DNA of 64,000 nucleotides, taken from positions 21,778,746-21,842,745 of the forward strand of contig NC_021700.1 in NCBI RefSeq assembly GCF_000247815.1. Reading direction: 5' to 3'. The stretch comes from Ficedula albicollis (Eukaryota > Chordata > Aves > Passeriformes > Muscicapidae). The notes beneath the pieces are model-generated. The model did not search any database and was not told the DNA's origin. It saw nothing but the letters and a program-made list of their open reading frames with translations. Of this stretch, positions 40,401-54,900 are shown in pieces (the first letter of the stretch is position 1; each line of letters opens with the position of its first letter). The position numbers and the translations under genes are program-made.

Positions 40401-40694
40401 TGCTTTTATAAATCCATAGTGTTATGGAATGAGAAATGCAAAGCAAAACGTGTCCCCTAGATGCACATTAGCTTCAGTAACAGTGATTGGAAACCTGCTC
40501 TCTCTCTGTGAGTCATTGTCTTAGGTGATCTGCAAAGGTGTAATTTTTATTTTTTTCTTCTTCTTAACACATTCTGGCTCTATATGTGTTGGTATGTATT
40601 TGAGATGTATACATTTATGAGTAAAATTTTACATGGTCAGCCCCTCCCCCTTCCCATTCCTTGTTAACACAATAGTGTCCACTTTTACCCAGGA

Positions 40695-40729
40695 GATATA
40701 TATACACACACACACGCACACGTGTGTAT
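40695..40729. repeat. (TA)n/(CA)n microsatellite with palindromic end
   Basis: ATATATAT passes into a CA run, which ends in CACACGTGTG, a 10-base perfect palindrome containing an E-box-like CACGTG. Confidence 0.85.
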
Positions 40730-43700
40730 GAATGAATAGGTAAGGGATGAATAACTAACTGCATTAATCTGCAAGTGTGTCCATGTTTTCAAATAATGAA
40801 CAATTTTGCCATTTCCGTGATTAAAATTCAGCGCAGATGATGTAATAGTGAAGATGTGCTAAAGGTGAACATCATGCACAAATCTAGGCCATTTTTAGGG
40901 GAGTTTATTATATAAATTATTATCATTTTTAGTGTGTATGCAAATTATCTGCTTCCAGGGGCTGTTTCTTCTTTGACTTTGATCTGAAACAAGGAAATAC
41001 TGATTGAACTAGAAGGAAAATATTGGATGAAACTTCTGTGCTTAATTCTGCTTTTTGCTTTGCACCAACAAGGGTACAGGGTTTTTTTTTCAAGATTTAA
41101 GAATAATGTTTTCTGTGCTAATCTCCCTTCCATCTTTCTGTGTAAGACTTCAGGATATAATTTCTTGAGCAAAAAGTTGCTTGGTAATTCTGAGAGCAAT
41201 GTGGGATTTTTTTTTTTGTTTGCTTGAGGCTTCAATACCAAAAGGATTTCTAGTGTAGGAATATATGTAAGTGTTTAGATCTGTATCAGAATCCTTTCAC
41301 CTTGGACTTTTCAGGTCTTCTGTATTGGCTATCTAATTTTGTACAACTAAATTCAAAACTTTGAGTGATGGTCAAAGAATCCCAGCTCTTTGCAGCATAA
41401 AGGGAGAGGGGTTTTGAGGGATGGAAGAAAAATCTCTCTGTGTATTTTATAATCTTTCACTTTTCACTTTCTTTGTATTAAGTATTCCAGTCCCTTTTCT
41501 CATAAGAGCATTTCTTTGTGTCTTTGATGCTCTGCATCTGTTCAGGTGCTCGCCCTGCCCAGCGTGGCAGCACATTTCGGTGTGTTGGCTGCTAACACAA
41601 AAGCCGGTGGATGCAGGAGCCGTGATTATGACCCACAGACCACCTTTGTAACCCCAGCAGTGCTGCGTAAGTCAGTAACTGTGGCCCTAAGCTCAGGCAG
41701 TTGTAGTCCTGTTGTCTGAAGCTGTTGGCATAAGGTCCTGACATACAATTCCTGGGTATTTGCTTGTCTAATTTTTTTTACTAAATCTGACTGAAGTCGA
41801 GTGTTAAGAGCCTGAGAACCATATTCTGTCAGTTAGGGTCCTGATGATAAATGGGTAGTGTTGTTTGGAGGTAGTGATGCTTTAGTGGCCTGTTCTGATA
41901 AGTTTCTGGGCACCATGTTAAATTATCTGCTGTATGGTGTTCTGTGTACAGATTTTAGGAGCTTTGTGTCATCTGGATGATATGGGCTTTTCTCTCAAGA
42001 TTTTTGATCAGGGGTTTCTGTGAGCAGGAGACTTTCATATTTACCTGGAAAGCAAACAGCTTAGGCCTGACTCGTGAGTGAGCTTGCAGTTATTAGCAAA
42101 AGACAGCTTCCAACTTCTCTGCTCTTTTAGTCAAGTATTAAAGGTAGGATAGGAGCTATTAGGGAATTCATTTTTCATAAGGCAAAAGAGAGAGACATGG
42201 AGATTGGCTCCAAATTGACTCTGGTTGCATAAATCTGATGTTTCAAAACTGTAAAAGGGTGATCAAATACTTTAATGAAGAAGTTGAGTCATAATATATA
42301 AAATTGATTTGCAAACATTTTGTGTTTGCACTTCGCAGCTATTAAGATAGAATACTGATCTTAAGTTTTCACCATGTTTGTACCATGGCTTAGCAATTGT
42401 AATTTGTTCTGTGCTCTATGCTAACAAGTTTATTTGTGGTCTCTGAATATGTACACCATTGGCGCTACTTAAGCCTGTATGATAATGAAACAAACATGAG
42501 GTCATGTTAGTAGACCAGCATGCTTGATCAGTATGATTTTCCTTTTCTTGACTGTAGTGTGAAGTTATAAAAGCTCCCAAAGTGTGCTGTACTTTTTGGT
42601 TGGTGGAGTCCCTAACGGTAAAGCTTGGTCTGTCCGGAGACTTGATCTTTGTATGCCTGATGGCATATCTCAAAATGCTGACTGAGCTGTTTCTTAGCAA
42701 ACGAAGCCTTAAATGTTGTGGCCTTTCAACTGCTATGAGCCTAGGAGGGAGACTGGCCATGGAATTTGCTGTCTAAATGCCAAACTGTCTTCAGCTATTG
42801 TGGAATATGAAAGTACAGCAGTTCTTATCTAGAGAAATTTCAGGGGAACTCTGCAAAGATATGGGAAAGGAACCTTGCTGAATTTTAAGGGTCTTCTTTT
42901 CATGAACCAAACCCCCTCATTATGTTTGGTACTATCCTTATGTACTATCTTTTCACTTACTGTGATCTGAATTTTACATAGTCTTCTAAAGACTCTTGGT
43001 GAGATGTTGAGGTAGGATGTGATAGCAGTACTGCTGTCTCCCTTCTGTTTGCACTACATGTCTTTTCTTTGGGAGGGATGTGGACAGGTCCTGCAAAGAT
43101 CTGGTGGAACAGAATCTAGTGTAAACAGAATCTAGTGGAATAGCTTGGGGATGAACATGTGCCTCCTTGAGCTGGCTTTTTGACACAGCGCACAATGTAG
43201 CATTTCTCCCAGTGTTAAATACTGGCTTGAAATGAGGGGAGGAAGTGAATGGATAAGTTGAGCATTTTATCCTTTGTTTCTTTAATTCCTTCAAGTTTGT
43301 ATATCTTGGGGGGGATGCAGCTATCCAGTCTGTGTACTGTCTGGGCTTGGTTTTCCTGCTCTGCTGTGAGACAACTAGAAGAGAGGGAAAGGTCTGCCTT
43401 TCTCTAGTAACCTCAGTTGTGGTAGATTATTCAGTGACTTATTGAACATGTGTAGGCCCAGCAACTGGTAAGGTGTCCAATAGGTTCATGTCCAATTGCC
43501 CATTTTTCTTTACTCTTTTGTGTTGTCTGGAGAAGCTGGAATCCTTTCCTTTTCTGGAGTCAGATGGCTTTCCAAAATGGAACCAGCTGTAAGAGCTTGC
43601 TGCCATTTGGGTAGTTGTCTTTTTGATTAAGGCAGAGGAGAATTTTATTGACTGAGACAGTCTTAAGACTCTTAAACTCTGAGTTTAAGACAGATTATAG

Positions 43701-45117
43701 TGCTGAATTTAATGCAGGCATTCTGGTGATCAGGCTCTTGGAGATTTTTCTGTCTGCATCAACACATTTAATCTAGACATTTTTGTGACTGTACTGTTGG
43801 CTGTCTTAGAGGACCATTCTCTTAGTAGTGATGTAAACTACACATACTGCTGTTGTGAGGACACACATCCATTGGCTGGCAGGGACTGCAGCCTCACATG
43901 TTGAACATCTCAGGATATCTTTCAGCATTCTGTTCCTGAATATTTGCAGAACCTTAACTAAATGAGGAGAATGGGACAGAAATCTGAGATCAGATTTCTA
44001 TTTTATGCTTCATTATAAAAATAAATGGTTTACAGGCAGTGCATAATGAGCTGCTTACCCCGAGGTCATTGTTCTGGAGATAAAACACCCAGCAGTGCCA
44101 GTCATCTTATGAGAGCAGTAAAAAGAAGCATATCTGCAGTACAAACTAGAGAATAATGAAGACTCAAATGGTAATATGGCAGTGTTAAAAAAGTATTAAA
44201 CATTGGGAGATTTGCTTCATTCCTGATTCTTCTTTGCCTAAAGAAGAATGTGGCCTCGAGCTGCTTCCTTTCTTGTACTTAGACCTGTAAATTAATTTAA
44301 TTTCTGTAGTTATGGGAAGTAGTATCCACTGTGGAAGCATAGCAGCTACTTGTGAAGACGTGTGCTGAAGGGCATGGATGCAGTAGTGAATCTTAACTGA
44401 AGCTAGGATGCCTACAAAGGGAGACAGATGAGCTTGAATCAGGCAGGCAGGTAAAGGATGGGATTGCCTTTTTCCTCTTCTTGCTGATTATTCTTTGCTT
44501 CCTGTAGGCGCCTGAGAAGTTTCTCCCCTGCCTGCCACTTGGGATAAAGTATGAGTATGGAAAATTTGAGCCAGGAGTCTGAGCTAAGGTTTTAGGAACT
44601 CCTAAACATTACTATTTTTGTGAAGTGCTTTTACAGAGAAAATATGTTTTAGTTTTGGTTTGCTGCTTGAGTCAGGATTTCTACCAGTACTGTATTTCTT
44701 AATGAATCTGTGTTTGAAACTACAACATGGTAGTAGCCTGGAAGAGATTTGCAGTCCTTCACGTTCTTTAGTAGTTATTCATGGAGAGTCCATTGTTTCA
44801 TGTTTATTCTTGTGTGACCTCCTGGTGTGCTGGCAGTGTAAGAGGTGAGACTGTAGGAAAGGCAATTTAATTGATAGTCTTTGTATGGGGCATGAAAAGA
44901 TGTGGTGCAGCACCCTAAACCTTATTGCATGCATATAGTTCTGCACCTTTGCATCTGCAAAAAATAGGTGAAGCAGTAGTATTAGCAGGGAGTGAATGGC
45001 TTTGGAATCTAAATTAACAGTCTAAATATAAAGGATAATTTAGTGTGATTACATTTCTTATTAAACAGACATGCTATTTGCACTAGTTCCTTTTATAAAA
45101 TAGGAGCAGAAATATAT

Positions 45118-45119
<2 letters not shown>

Positions 45120-45153
<34 letters not shown>
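45120..45153. repeat. 34-base T homopolymer
   Basis: An uninterrupted T run. It is not next to any recognisable minus-strand retroposon body, so it is listed as a simple repeat. Confidence 0.9.
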
Positions 45154-45154
<1 letters not shown>

Positions 45155-45795
45155 TTGGAAGGTTGCTGATTTCATTGTCTTTGGACAGCACAGTGTATAC
45201 TTGTTAGAGGAAAGAATTCTGGATCCTATGTTCCCTGGATGGGAAAGGAACGTGGAGACTGAGGTCCTACAGAGCAGATCCTTAACTGAGGTCTGAATAC
45301 CTTGGTTTATGGTACATTTGGGATTCATAAAAAGGGCCTTGAAGTGTTTGATATTGACCTTCCTGGGGAGGAATGTGCTGCAGAAATGTTGCATAGAGTT
45401 ACTCCCTCCTGAGTGACTTTGATAAGGTATGCTGCTGATTGATTAGATGCTTGTAGTCTTCAGGAGACCAAATATTAAAGCTATATTCTGCCAAATCAAT
45501 TAGATACTTAAACAGTATTATTATTTTTATCATCATCATCATGCAAAATATGGTCTGTCTTTTCCAAATTGGTAAGGTAACATCTAAGTGCTAGCCAGGG
45601 GAAACTTAGTGATTGCTGATGTACAAATCAAAGCATGTGGCATAGCTTTGTTTAACTTAATTGAGCTACTTATTGTTACCAATCATTTTTTGAAATTGCT
45701 GTGAAAATAAAGATGAGGTCACTAAGAAACCAATCCCAGTTGCTGTGCTTTACCTGTATTTTTATTCTAAATTCCAAGTGGGGGATGCATCAGTG

Positions 45796-45930
45796 ATGGT
45801 TTAACCCCAACACAGCTACTCACTCCACACTTTCCCACTGGGATGAGGGGGAGAATGGGAGAAAAGTAAAACACGTCTTGAGGTAAGAACAGTTTAGTAC
45901 TTGAAATAAAGTAAAATATAATAATGCTAA
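45796..45930 (-). mobile_element. Fragment of an avian ERV LTR, minus strand
   Basis: The order of words TGGTTTAACCCCA, CACAGCTACTCACTCC, CCCACTGGGATGAGGGGGAGAA, AAGTAAAAC, CAGTTTAGTACTTGAAATAAAG, TAAAATATAATAAT matches an LTR family I know from many bird genomes, read from its 3' end. Only about 135 bases remain. The rest of the LTR is missing. Confidence 0.55.
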
Positions 45931-48900
45931 TCTACATCTTGGCTTAAGATCATTCAATGTTTTTCTTTTTTGTGGAATAGTTTTATTAAATAACTTTTAA
46001 ATTTAGTATTAAAGATGTCCAGTTAACACAGCAGTTGAATATCACTAAAAAACTGGGTTAACTCCCACAGTGATATGTAGTCACACAAGTCATAAATTTC
46101 AAAGCTTTTAACATGCCGTGTTTTTCCTAGTGGAATCTTGTTAGTATGGCTTAGCAAAAATGTTTTATTTGAATTTCAGGCTGTGGTTTAGTGAATTACT
46201 GCTATCTATCAGAATCAAAATCAACTAACACGAAGTGAAACTGTAGGTGATAAGGGTATATTTAAAGGAGGTTCTGTTTATAACATAGATGAAACTAAAG
46301 AAATGTTTCTGATGTCATGTTAGATTATTCCAAATTGCTTCTCCTAATACTTGAGAGAGCCTGAAAAATTAGATTATGTGCTTTAAGAAAGAAGTTGTCT
46401 TGGGCTTTCTTTGTATATATGACATGTTTGGTGCTGACGTGTCAACTGTTTGAATGAAGAAATGGTTGGTTTCCAGACAACTTTCATTCTTTACCTCATC
46501 ATTTTATTAGCCTTTTCATCCCTTATGCTGGCTTTCAATACTTTAAAATAAAATGTTCATTTTTTGAATCTGTGCTGTTACATGTTTTGGAAACTTCAGG
46601 TTTCTATAAACTGTCAAATTTCTAAACTATAGAAACGGCAGTATCTTTGCCCTCTAATAGCTTTAATTTATTTTCAGATTTTGAAATGGTAAAAATGCTT
46701 CTGTGTTTTGAAGCTGCTGGTGTAGAATTGCTTTAGTTGATAATCTCTGTAACTGTACACAGATTAAAGGACTGTGTGTGATTTAAAATTTTTGACATTG
46801 ACTTAGACAACTTCTTTTGCTTTATGAAAGATGTGGGGGTTCATTGTTTTGATTAAGAAGACGTAACCCTGAGAATACAGGATGAGGTATGGTGTTTACT
46901 TGAAATGAGTGCACAAAGCTGATTTACAAGTCAATTAAAAGTGCAACTGCCTTACAGGTGTGAGGTATGGAGCAGTCCTTGATAACAGAAGGTGGTCGTT
47001 GTCCCTCTCTTTTACTAGTGGAAAGTGCAAAGAAAGTTGAAGTAAGACTTTAACGCAGTGTGAAACATTGTGGGTAGGGTTGCACTTTATTTTTTATTAG
47101 ATCAGGTTACTTTAGGAAAATAATATTATAAAACCCTTACCACTGAGAGGTTGCTACCATCTTGCAGATACTGTAGTGCTTCTGTGGCTAAGTGCTACAA
47201 TGTAGACATTTAAACAAAATTTGCATTAGATTACTTACGAGATTCATGGTGATACCAATCAACTGCTATAATTTAGCATTCAACTTATCCTTGTAATTTA
47301 GAGAGTTTTAAGTCATACTGCACTTCTGAGGAACTGTGTGTAATTCTCGGAGGTGGTACGATCTAGAAATAAATCTCTAAAAGCCATATATCTTCTTTTG
47401 CTGTTAATTTTAGATTTTCTGTATGGGGGTGAAGAAACCATAGCAGCTCTAAACAGTTTGTAAAAAATGCAGTTGTTATTTAGATTTGGATGCTTTTTAC
47501 ATGTCTGTTTTGTGGTTCCCTGCACATATATACTAATGCCTGTTCTTTCAGATAAATGTGTTATACATTATGCTATCATTTCATTGCCTAATGGGACTTA
47601 ATAAAGGATTTTTTAAAATCTAGGTAGACATCTTTCCTTTTCTCAGCCATAAATATAGTTGTTTTAAATAGCTGCTTGTTTAATTGGAAAAGCCTGGATA
47701 AAAAAGACAGGACTCGTAAGAGTAAGCCTACTTATTAAGTGTAGGTTTTACAATGGGGCTGTTTAGAATGTATGGACAGTTACTTGCTTAGATTACACAA
47801 ATAATTAAATAGAGGGGTGGAGTATTTAAACCTGTCTGGTTGCATTCTTACATTGTCTTCGTGGTTTTTGCTAGTTGTAGTACTACTTAAAGTCATCAGG
47901 CTAAAAAAGAATAAAAATCTTTCTTACCCTGGATAGTGTTAATAATTCCTTCTGGTACTGACAGACCTGGGTAAATTGTCTGAGACTGACAAATGGCTTA
48001 GAGATGATTTGAAATGCAGTGCAGGCACTTAAAATTACAAACATGGTTCTTGAGTGTTGTCCTTAACTACAAATCTCTGCCAAATGCAAACTGGATTGTG
48101 CAGCCTTGTACCCAGATATTGTTACCCTTCTGATATTTTTTTCTGCTAATTTTACTAGTGAGGCTAAAGGAGAAGCATCCCAGTCTCTGAATTCTGTGTT
48201 AGATGATGAGGGCAAAACTATAAAGCTATGAAATAAATGCCTTGCTGTAGTTGACTTTCAGACGAGTTCAGGAAAAGGTTTTTTCCTGGTAGCTATTGTT
48301 CGGTAACTGCGCGCGCTGTCTTCCTCAGCACTGAACGGGAAAGAAAGAGATCAAAAAGCCCTTGTCTGCAAGGTCTCTTGTGGCGAGGCTGCATTATTTA
48401 AAAACTTAGGAGCGTGTTAAAGGCAAACCCAGGAAAAACCTGCGTTTTCTGGATGTGCCTCTGCTTCTTGTTAAGCTTAATTAAAAGATACGAGGAGATA
48501 CACCTACTGGTAATTATTACTAATTTGTGCTCAGGTTCACACATGCACATCACTGGTGCATTGATCAAGTAAAGCGTTTCTTTTCTCAATCAGACTGTAA
48601 ATTAACAATGCAATCCCTTCACATAAATAATCTTGCTTTCATCTTGCATTGATTTATGGATCAACTTCAGCTCCATTACATGCTGAGAACCTTTTACCCC
48701 AAGCTCATTTCATCATGGGTTTCTCTCTTTTGTTTTGTACCTGCTTGGCATAAATGTGTTGTGGTTCTCTTTGATAAGTTATTCCTAATGAAAGTAATGC
48801 TGAATTTGAAGCTTTATGTGGCAAAATGGATTATTTAATATTTTAATGGTCTAAATAAAAATAATAAATTGAAAATAATTTTTTTTACTTATTATGATTA

Positions 48901-51900
48901 TATAAGATTATATAGCCCACTTTTATAAGGTACTTGTGAATTGATGTGGCTGGAATGCCCAGTTATGCTTAACTTTGCTTACTAGTTCTTAACACAATTC
49001 TTACTAGAAAGCTGCTTTTTAAATGTGCTTTCCATTAGTCACAGGACTATGTAACTTGCTGAGAAGGTCCCTCAAATGTTGCATTATGGTCAAGAAGCTC
49101 TTGCTGTGCTTGGAACAATGGTTTTTCAGAGTGGTTTGTTATGGGGAGCTGGTCAGTGGAACAGAGAATGTTTCAGCTTGCATTTTTATTTTTAATTTTG
49201 CTGTAACTGAGGAAAAAGTGAGACCTAATTGAGCATGGATGGAGCAGATAGACTTGAATAAACAATTAGTTTTCTGAGGCTTCCAATGTGATAGAATAAA
49301 TGAAACCTTTATAGGTAGTCTAGGAGCTTATTGGTGAATATGAATGGAAATAGATTTTATAAAGAGCTAAACTGCTTTTGCTTCATTAGTATTCATGATA
49401 TAACAAAAAAACCCCACAAAATACCACCTCTTTCAGAGTATATATATTCTCCTCTGGATTATTTTTTTCCATGAGACAAATTATGATGGTGTCAACAGCT
49501 GATGAAGATGAATGGGCTTCTTTCTTACATATTTCAATTTTTTTTTTTTCAATTGAAAGTGACTTTGAAGGTTAGTTTTACTAAATTTTCGTTCTGCTAG
49601 TAAAAGAGCCAGATAAAAGTCTTTCTTAAAAATCTGTGTAAGAGCCTGTGCATTGGAGAGGTTTGAAAAAGGTGTGGATATGGATGCCTTCACATGCACA
49701 GAGTATAAATACTTATTTCCATGCATTTGGCATGGATTTCTTGACCTGTAAAAAGGATTCTTAAAATATTTAAGGATGAAAATGCTGCCTGTAGTGTCTG
49801 AAATATCAAAGTTCTTTTCAGTTTGCTGTGTAGCTAATTCCTGCTTTAATTGAGAAATTAAGGAAATATTCAGTGTGGCTAGTTTAACGTCTTTATCTAG
49901 AGCAGAGCATAGTGCATAGCTAATGCTACTAATGGCTCTGCATATGATAATAAGAAAATGAATACAGCCATAGAAAACTGAAGAGCAAAAGCTGCCAGAG
50001 AGGTGGCTTTATCCAAGGGAAGGTAAGAAAATAGTACTTTGTCACAGTATTAAGAACTTTTGTTTAGACTTGGTTGTTCCTACTGTTTAGTTGAAAACTC
50101 TCTTGTCTTTGTTCTCTTCCTCTTCTTAGAGTAGTTAAACCAGTGGAAGTGCATGCTTAGTGTTGAGAAGATGTGATTTTTGCACGTGGCTGTTCCCTGT
50201 CCTGCCGCGCAGTTCCTTTGTGGGGACGCAGTGGGGGTCAGCCACTGCTGCTCCCCAGTGTGCTCTGGAAGCATCAGGACTGCTGTGTGGGTGCCTGCTC
50301 CTTAAACCTGCAGTACCTTGTTGTGTCTGAAATGGGTGTGTGAGAGTGTGTGGGGTTTTTCTTCTGCTGTAGGTTGCCAGCTCTCATCCCTTTGCCCCAG
50401 CAAAGGTGTTTTCCCAGGCTCCAGGAGCTACCCACCAGGTTTGTGTCCTTGATTTCCCCCCAAACTGGATCAGGAGTGCTTTCTCTTGATGCCTCCTGGC
50501 TGCTCTCTGGGTCTTTTGCAACAGACAGATGTGGCAGTAGTGACAGCAAATTTCAACACCACAAAATGCTTTTTCCTGACAAGATGACCATCAGGACAGG
50601 GGCAGGAAGGGAGTATTCTTCCTGCCACATAGCAGTGGCATGCTCTGCTGCACATCTGGGGAGCTAGGGGTAGATTTTCTTTTTTTAAATCTTTGTCAGA
50701 TCCCTTTTAAAAAACTGTGAAAGCAAAGGTAGAAGACGAGCATGCTTTCCTGTTCAGTGCTTGCAGGAGCTGTACCGCTGCAGAAAGTGGGATATTCTTT
50801 TTCCATATGGTGCCCTTGCAGCAGAGCTGAGTGGGTTTGGCAGACCCCTGGGACACTGCTCTCTGTTTTCATGCTTTTTTTTGGTTAACTGCTCAAACAG
50901 ACTTCCTCACAGAATCCGCTGTGTTGGATCTAGTCTCTGAGTCCTTCCTAGTAGGGCTGACCTGTTGAGCTGCTGCAGCCTTATCCTGGCTTACAGCCTG
51001 TTTGCGATGCTTTGGCTTCACTTTTTTTAGAGTGCTGACACTGATTTCCCAGTTTGGAAATTATGTTTTTTTTGTGAGAAACAGAAGGCCTTAGCACATC
51101 ATATGCATTCCTGAGAAGATACCTATATGACTGTCAGAATAAAATAAAAAAGGGTTGATGTTACCCGTAAGTAAAGTGCCCTACGTGATCCCTTTTAACC
51201 ATGGGTTGAACTATATTTATTTAGAGCTGTGTTCTGGTTTCTGCTTATGTTTTTAGGGCCTTACATGAGGTCTGCCAAACCTGCTATTTGTTAATCTTTA
51301 GATTTTTGTTAAAGCTGGTTGTGTAAATCCAGGAGACTGGGGGCAGGCTGACTTATTGGAGGCAGTGCCTTCAGTACAAATAGTGTTGCTTCCTTTGTTT
51401 CCTGGAAAGGGAGCAGTCTATCTCTGAGTCTGTGTGTGCAGATGCTGCACACAGGAGGCTTTCAAGAACTGAAGGACTCTGTCATATTGTAACAAAACTG
51501 TTCCATCTTAACAAGGGTAAAGTAATAATTGGCTCAGATTGCAGTGTGCATGCATATTTATAGGCCACTTTTTGGCCTTGTAGAATACTGTAAAAGCTGT
51601 GCTTCATTTTCTGTGCAATCATGTGTAAATATGTTTCTGAAAAAGGATTGGATGCAACCTGATTATTTTTTAACATAGCCATAGCTGATACTTGAAATTT
51701 GTCTGAGTTGTATTTATTTACTTTTAATTGACCAGACATCAGATTTTTTTCCAAAAAAAAAAGATTGTTTTCAATGCAGATTTGCATTTCTAAAATGAGA
51801 GGGAAGTGGGTAGCAAGATAATGTGGTTATGTCTCTATTGATTCTTAGCAGAATTCTTAAAATACTTATTTCCTACTACCTAGGATATAATAGGTAAGAT

Positions 51901-54900
51901 GCTATAGGAAAACGTCACAACTTTGTTTGCTGATGCTCTTTATGCAACATCATGTGTTCAGCATAATAAACTGGACAATTTTGAACAATGATTCAGTTTT
52001 AAGTTCTGTGTTTCTGCATATATGTGGGATGTAAAATCATTAAATACAGTGGTTAGAAGTGATGCTTTGTGAATCACAGAGCTTTACTGTGGATATCTTT
52101 TTTAGCTTGGTAAGAACATGTTTGCAGTGCCAGTTGCAGGTTGCATTCATGTGTAAATCAAGTGTTGCTGTATGAATGATTAGCAAATTTCCCTGTAAGC
52201 AAGACCTTTTCCGTCTCTAATCCTTTTCAATTGACAGTGAGCCTAGGATCTTACTAGCTCATGGACTGGTGTCACTGTCCTAACAAGGAAGCTGGAGCTC
52301 ATGGCGGGAAGTGACATAATCCAAAGCTTGAAGTATAGACTAGAATGACGTCACCTGGCTGGAGAACTAGTGAGGTCTTATCCCAAGCTGAGCAAGACCT
52401 TTCCCATGGAAAGGCAATGCAGAATTTAAGATATGTGGGGTAAGTAGTGACCTTCCTTCTTGATCTGTGGTGGTGGGAAAAAAACCTGCTTGATTTTAAG
52501 GAATTGCGGTAGGAAATAGGGCAAGAAATGGGATCTTTCCCTGTCTGAAGTCCTTGGGTCCTGTTGAGTCTTCCTTTGAATCTACTCCTCACCTTCATTA
52601 TCCATGGCTTCTTGGAAGTGGTGCTAGTTTTTGGAGAAGTTTCCTTTTATCTCTGTGCAGTAAGTTATTTGTGGTTCTTTGTTCTGCAGAGGCTGCTCTG
52701 AGAGCTGTGAACATTCAGAATAGTTGCATAGCTCTCCAAACCCTACTCAAAACTAAGGCGGATTAATACTGCTTGTGGGTAAAGGGAGTGTAGAGTGTTT
52801 CAACCATCAATTTAAATTCAAATTGATTTGAATACAACTGTTGACAGTGTTGTTCAGCTGATGTGTTTGATACAGGTTTGTGGAGACTCATAGGCAGCCC
52901 TAGATTGCTCAGATTGCACCCACAGGCAGAATTCTTCAAAAGCTGATGTTGTGACCAAAAGCAGTGGGTTCCTGTCTGCTGCAGACATGAGTTACTGCAG
53001 GACATCAGTGGAAATTTGGTTGCACCTCTGCTTGTGATGGTCCTGTAAGACAGATTTCTCTCGTATCTATACTACACCACTGTGGCATTTCCTCTTCAAG
53101 TCTAACTGGGTTCTGAGTTCTTGTCAAACATCTGGAGTAACTAAACTGCACTATGCTCTTAATTGATTAAAGTGTATTTTTAAATGAATTCTAAGATGCT
53201 TTTGGAAGGTATGATCCTATCTGTTAATAAGATTATTTTCAGTGTTGCTCTCTGTGTCAGTGCAGCTAATCAAAACCCATGTATCTATGCCAAATGTAAT
53301 TAGACTTAGAGAGAGAGCATTTAAATGATAAGAGCAACCTCTCCTCTATGCCCAGCTGAAGTGAGTTTGTATAGCTTCCATCAAAAAAAAGTGCTTTACT
53401 GGGCTATTGTGTTCCAGCAACTGCGCTTAAAGGGCTTGCAAAGAAGCCAGACAGAGAGGCAGCATGCTGAGGAGGAGCCCAGTGTAAATAACATGAAGAA
53501 ACAGTCTGATTTATATCAAAGCACACTGCTAGGAGCATAAAGGGTTAATCACTATTGAACTAGTGGTGGTCTGAGCATGGTTGCTTCTGGCATAGCTTAT
53601 GTTTGAAGATGCAAGAGACAGAAGGGATTTGTAAGGTTTGTGAAGCCATGCTCCTGTTAAGCATTTAACTCTACAATGAGAGTTTTTAGTGAATGACTGA
53701 ATCTCTCTTCAGTGTCAGGGAAGCTTCTATACTTTTATCTGCATAGGACTGGAGCCTGATGCTTTCTCATTTCCATAAACATCTGATTTGGCATATTTCT
53801 TCACAACATACTTATTAGAGTAATTTTCTATGGGGACTTTGGGTTGATAATGAAAAAAAAAAAAAGCCCTTAACAGTAAAGCTACACTGGGTATTTTCTG
53901 CTTTTGATACACTGCATGTGAGAGTTTTCAGGTAATGCATCTCGTTTTTGGATTGGATTGGTGACAGTGCGCAGCTCTTCTGTGGAAACTTTAGGACTGA
54001 ATATGTGTATAGAGCGTGACCTATAGATAGATAGGAAGATATATATATATATAGATATATAGATAGGAAGAAGTTGTGCTGCATATAGGAGGAGGAAATT
54101 GAATTGCTTAATAGAACATCTTTGTTCATATTTTTAAGGTTGAATACTTGGCCAGTATTTTCCAGTTTCTGTGGGAAGTAGAAATACTGCCTGTGGAGCA
54201 ATTGAGGGAGGTTGGGAGTGAAGTAGTTTGGACAGTGAAACCGCAGTGGGTGTTGGAAAAAAGTGAAGCTGATCAGATGAGTTCAGTTCTCATTTCAATT
54301 TAATTTTTATTGGAAAAAGAGGCTCCATGTTGCAACACTTCTCAGCAGCCCAGAACAGCTTATTTTCCTTATCCTGGTTTATCAGTGTGATTGTATTCTC
54401 TTAGTTTCATTCATCTTGTACCATGAATTTTCTCTCTGAAATGCATTTTCTTTCTGACTGCCTCGCTCCTCATTATGTACTCAGCTCAAATTGTGCTCCT
54501 GAACACTGATGCAAGGTCTTATTTTGAATCAGTTGTCATGTCCTTAATTTTCATAAGGACATGTGGGCTGATGTACTTGATGTGACTATTTGATGATATA
54601 ATTATAAAGCAGAGAATTCATTCTAGCTTTAGAATAAATACATGATGGTAGATAGGTGGATTTCATGCTACTGAGGTTTTAAAAAATATTAGTATAATCC
54701 TTTCTGAGTAGGTGAGCTGTTAGAAGCCCATAGTACAGTATGGGAATAATTTTCTTCAGAGGAATGTATCTGATTTTATTCACACAGAAAATTAATAGCT
54801 TGAAAATATGGAAAAAAATGTTTGAGAACAAATTGATTCCTGTATAACTGGAGGAGACTTTCACTCAAATTCCATCCCTTTTTCTTCAGGATCTCTAAAT

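Larger units (their letters stand above)
34913..45795. other. Intronic sequence with simple repeats
   Basis: No exon or sizeable transposon is recognised. It contains the A/C tract at 36548-36698, a TTTA microsatellite at 37461-37494, a TA/CA microsatellite at 40695-40729, and a 34-base T run at 45120-45153. A 22-base near-repeat (AAAAACAACATGGCAAGTAA type) occurs at 39281-39302 and again at 39329-39350. Confidence 0.55.

Noticed and set aside
45120..45153. T34 as the tail of a minus-strand processed pseudogene or SINE
   Set aside because: The sequence on its 3' side (45154 onward) shows no recognisable gene or SINE body and no target duplication was found.
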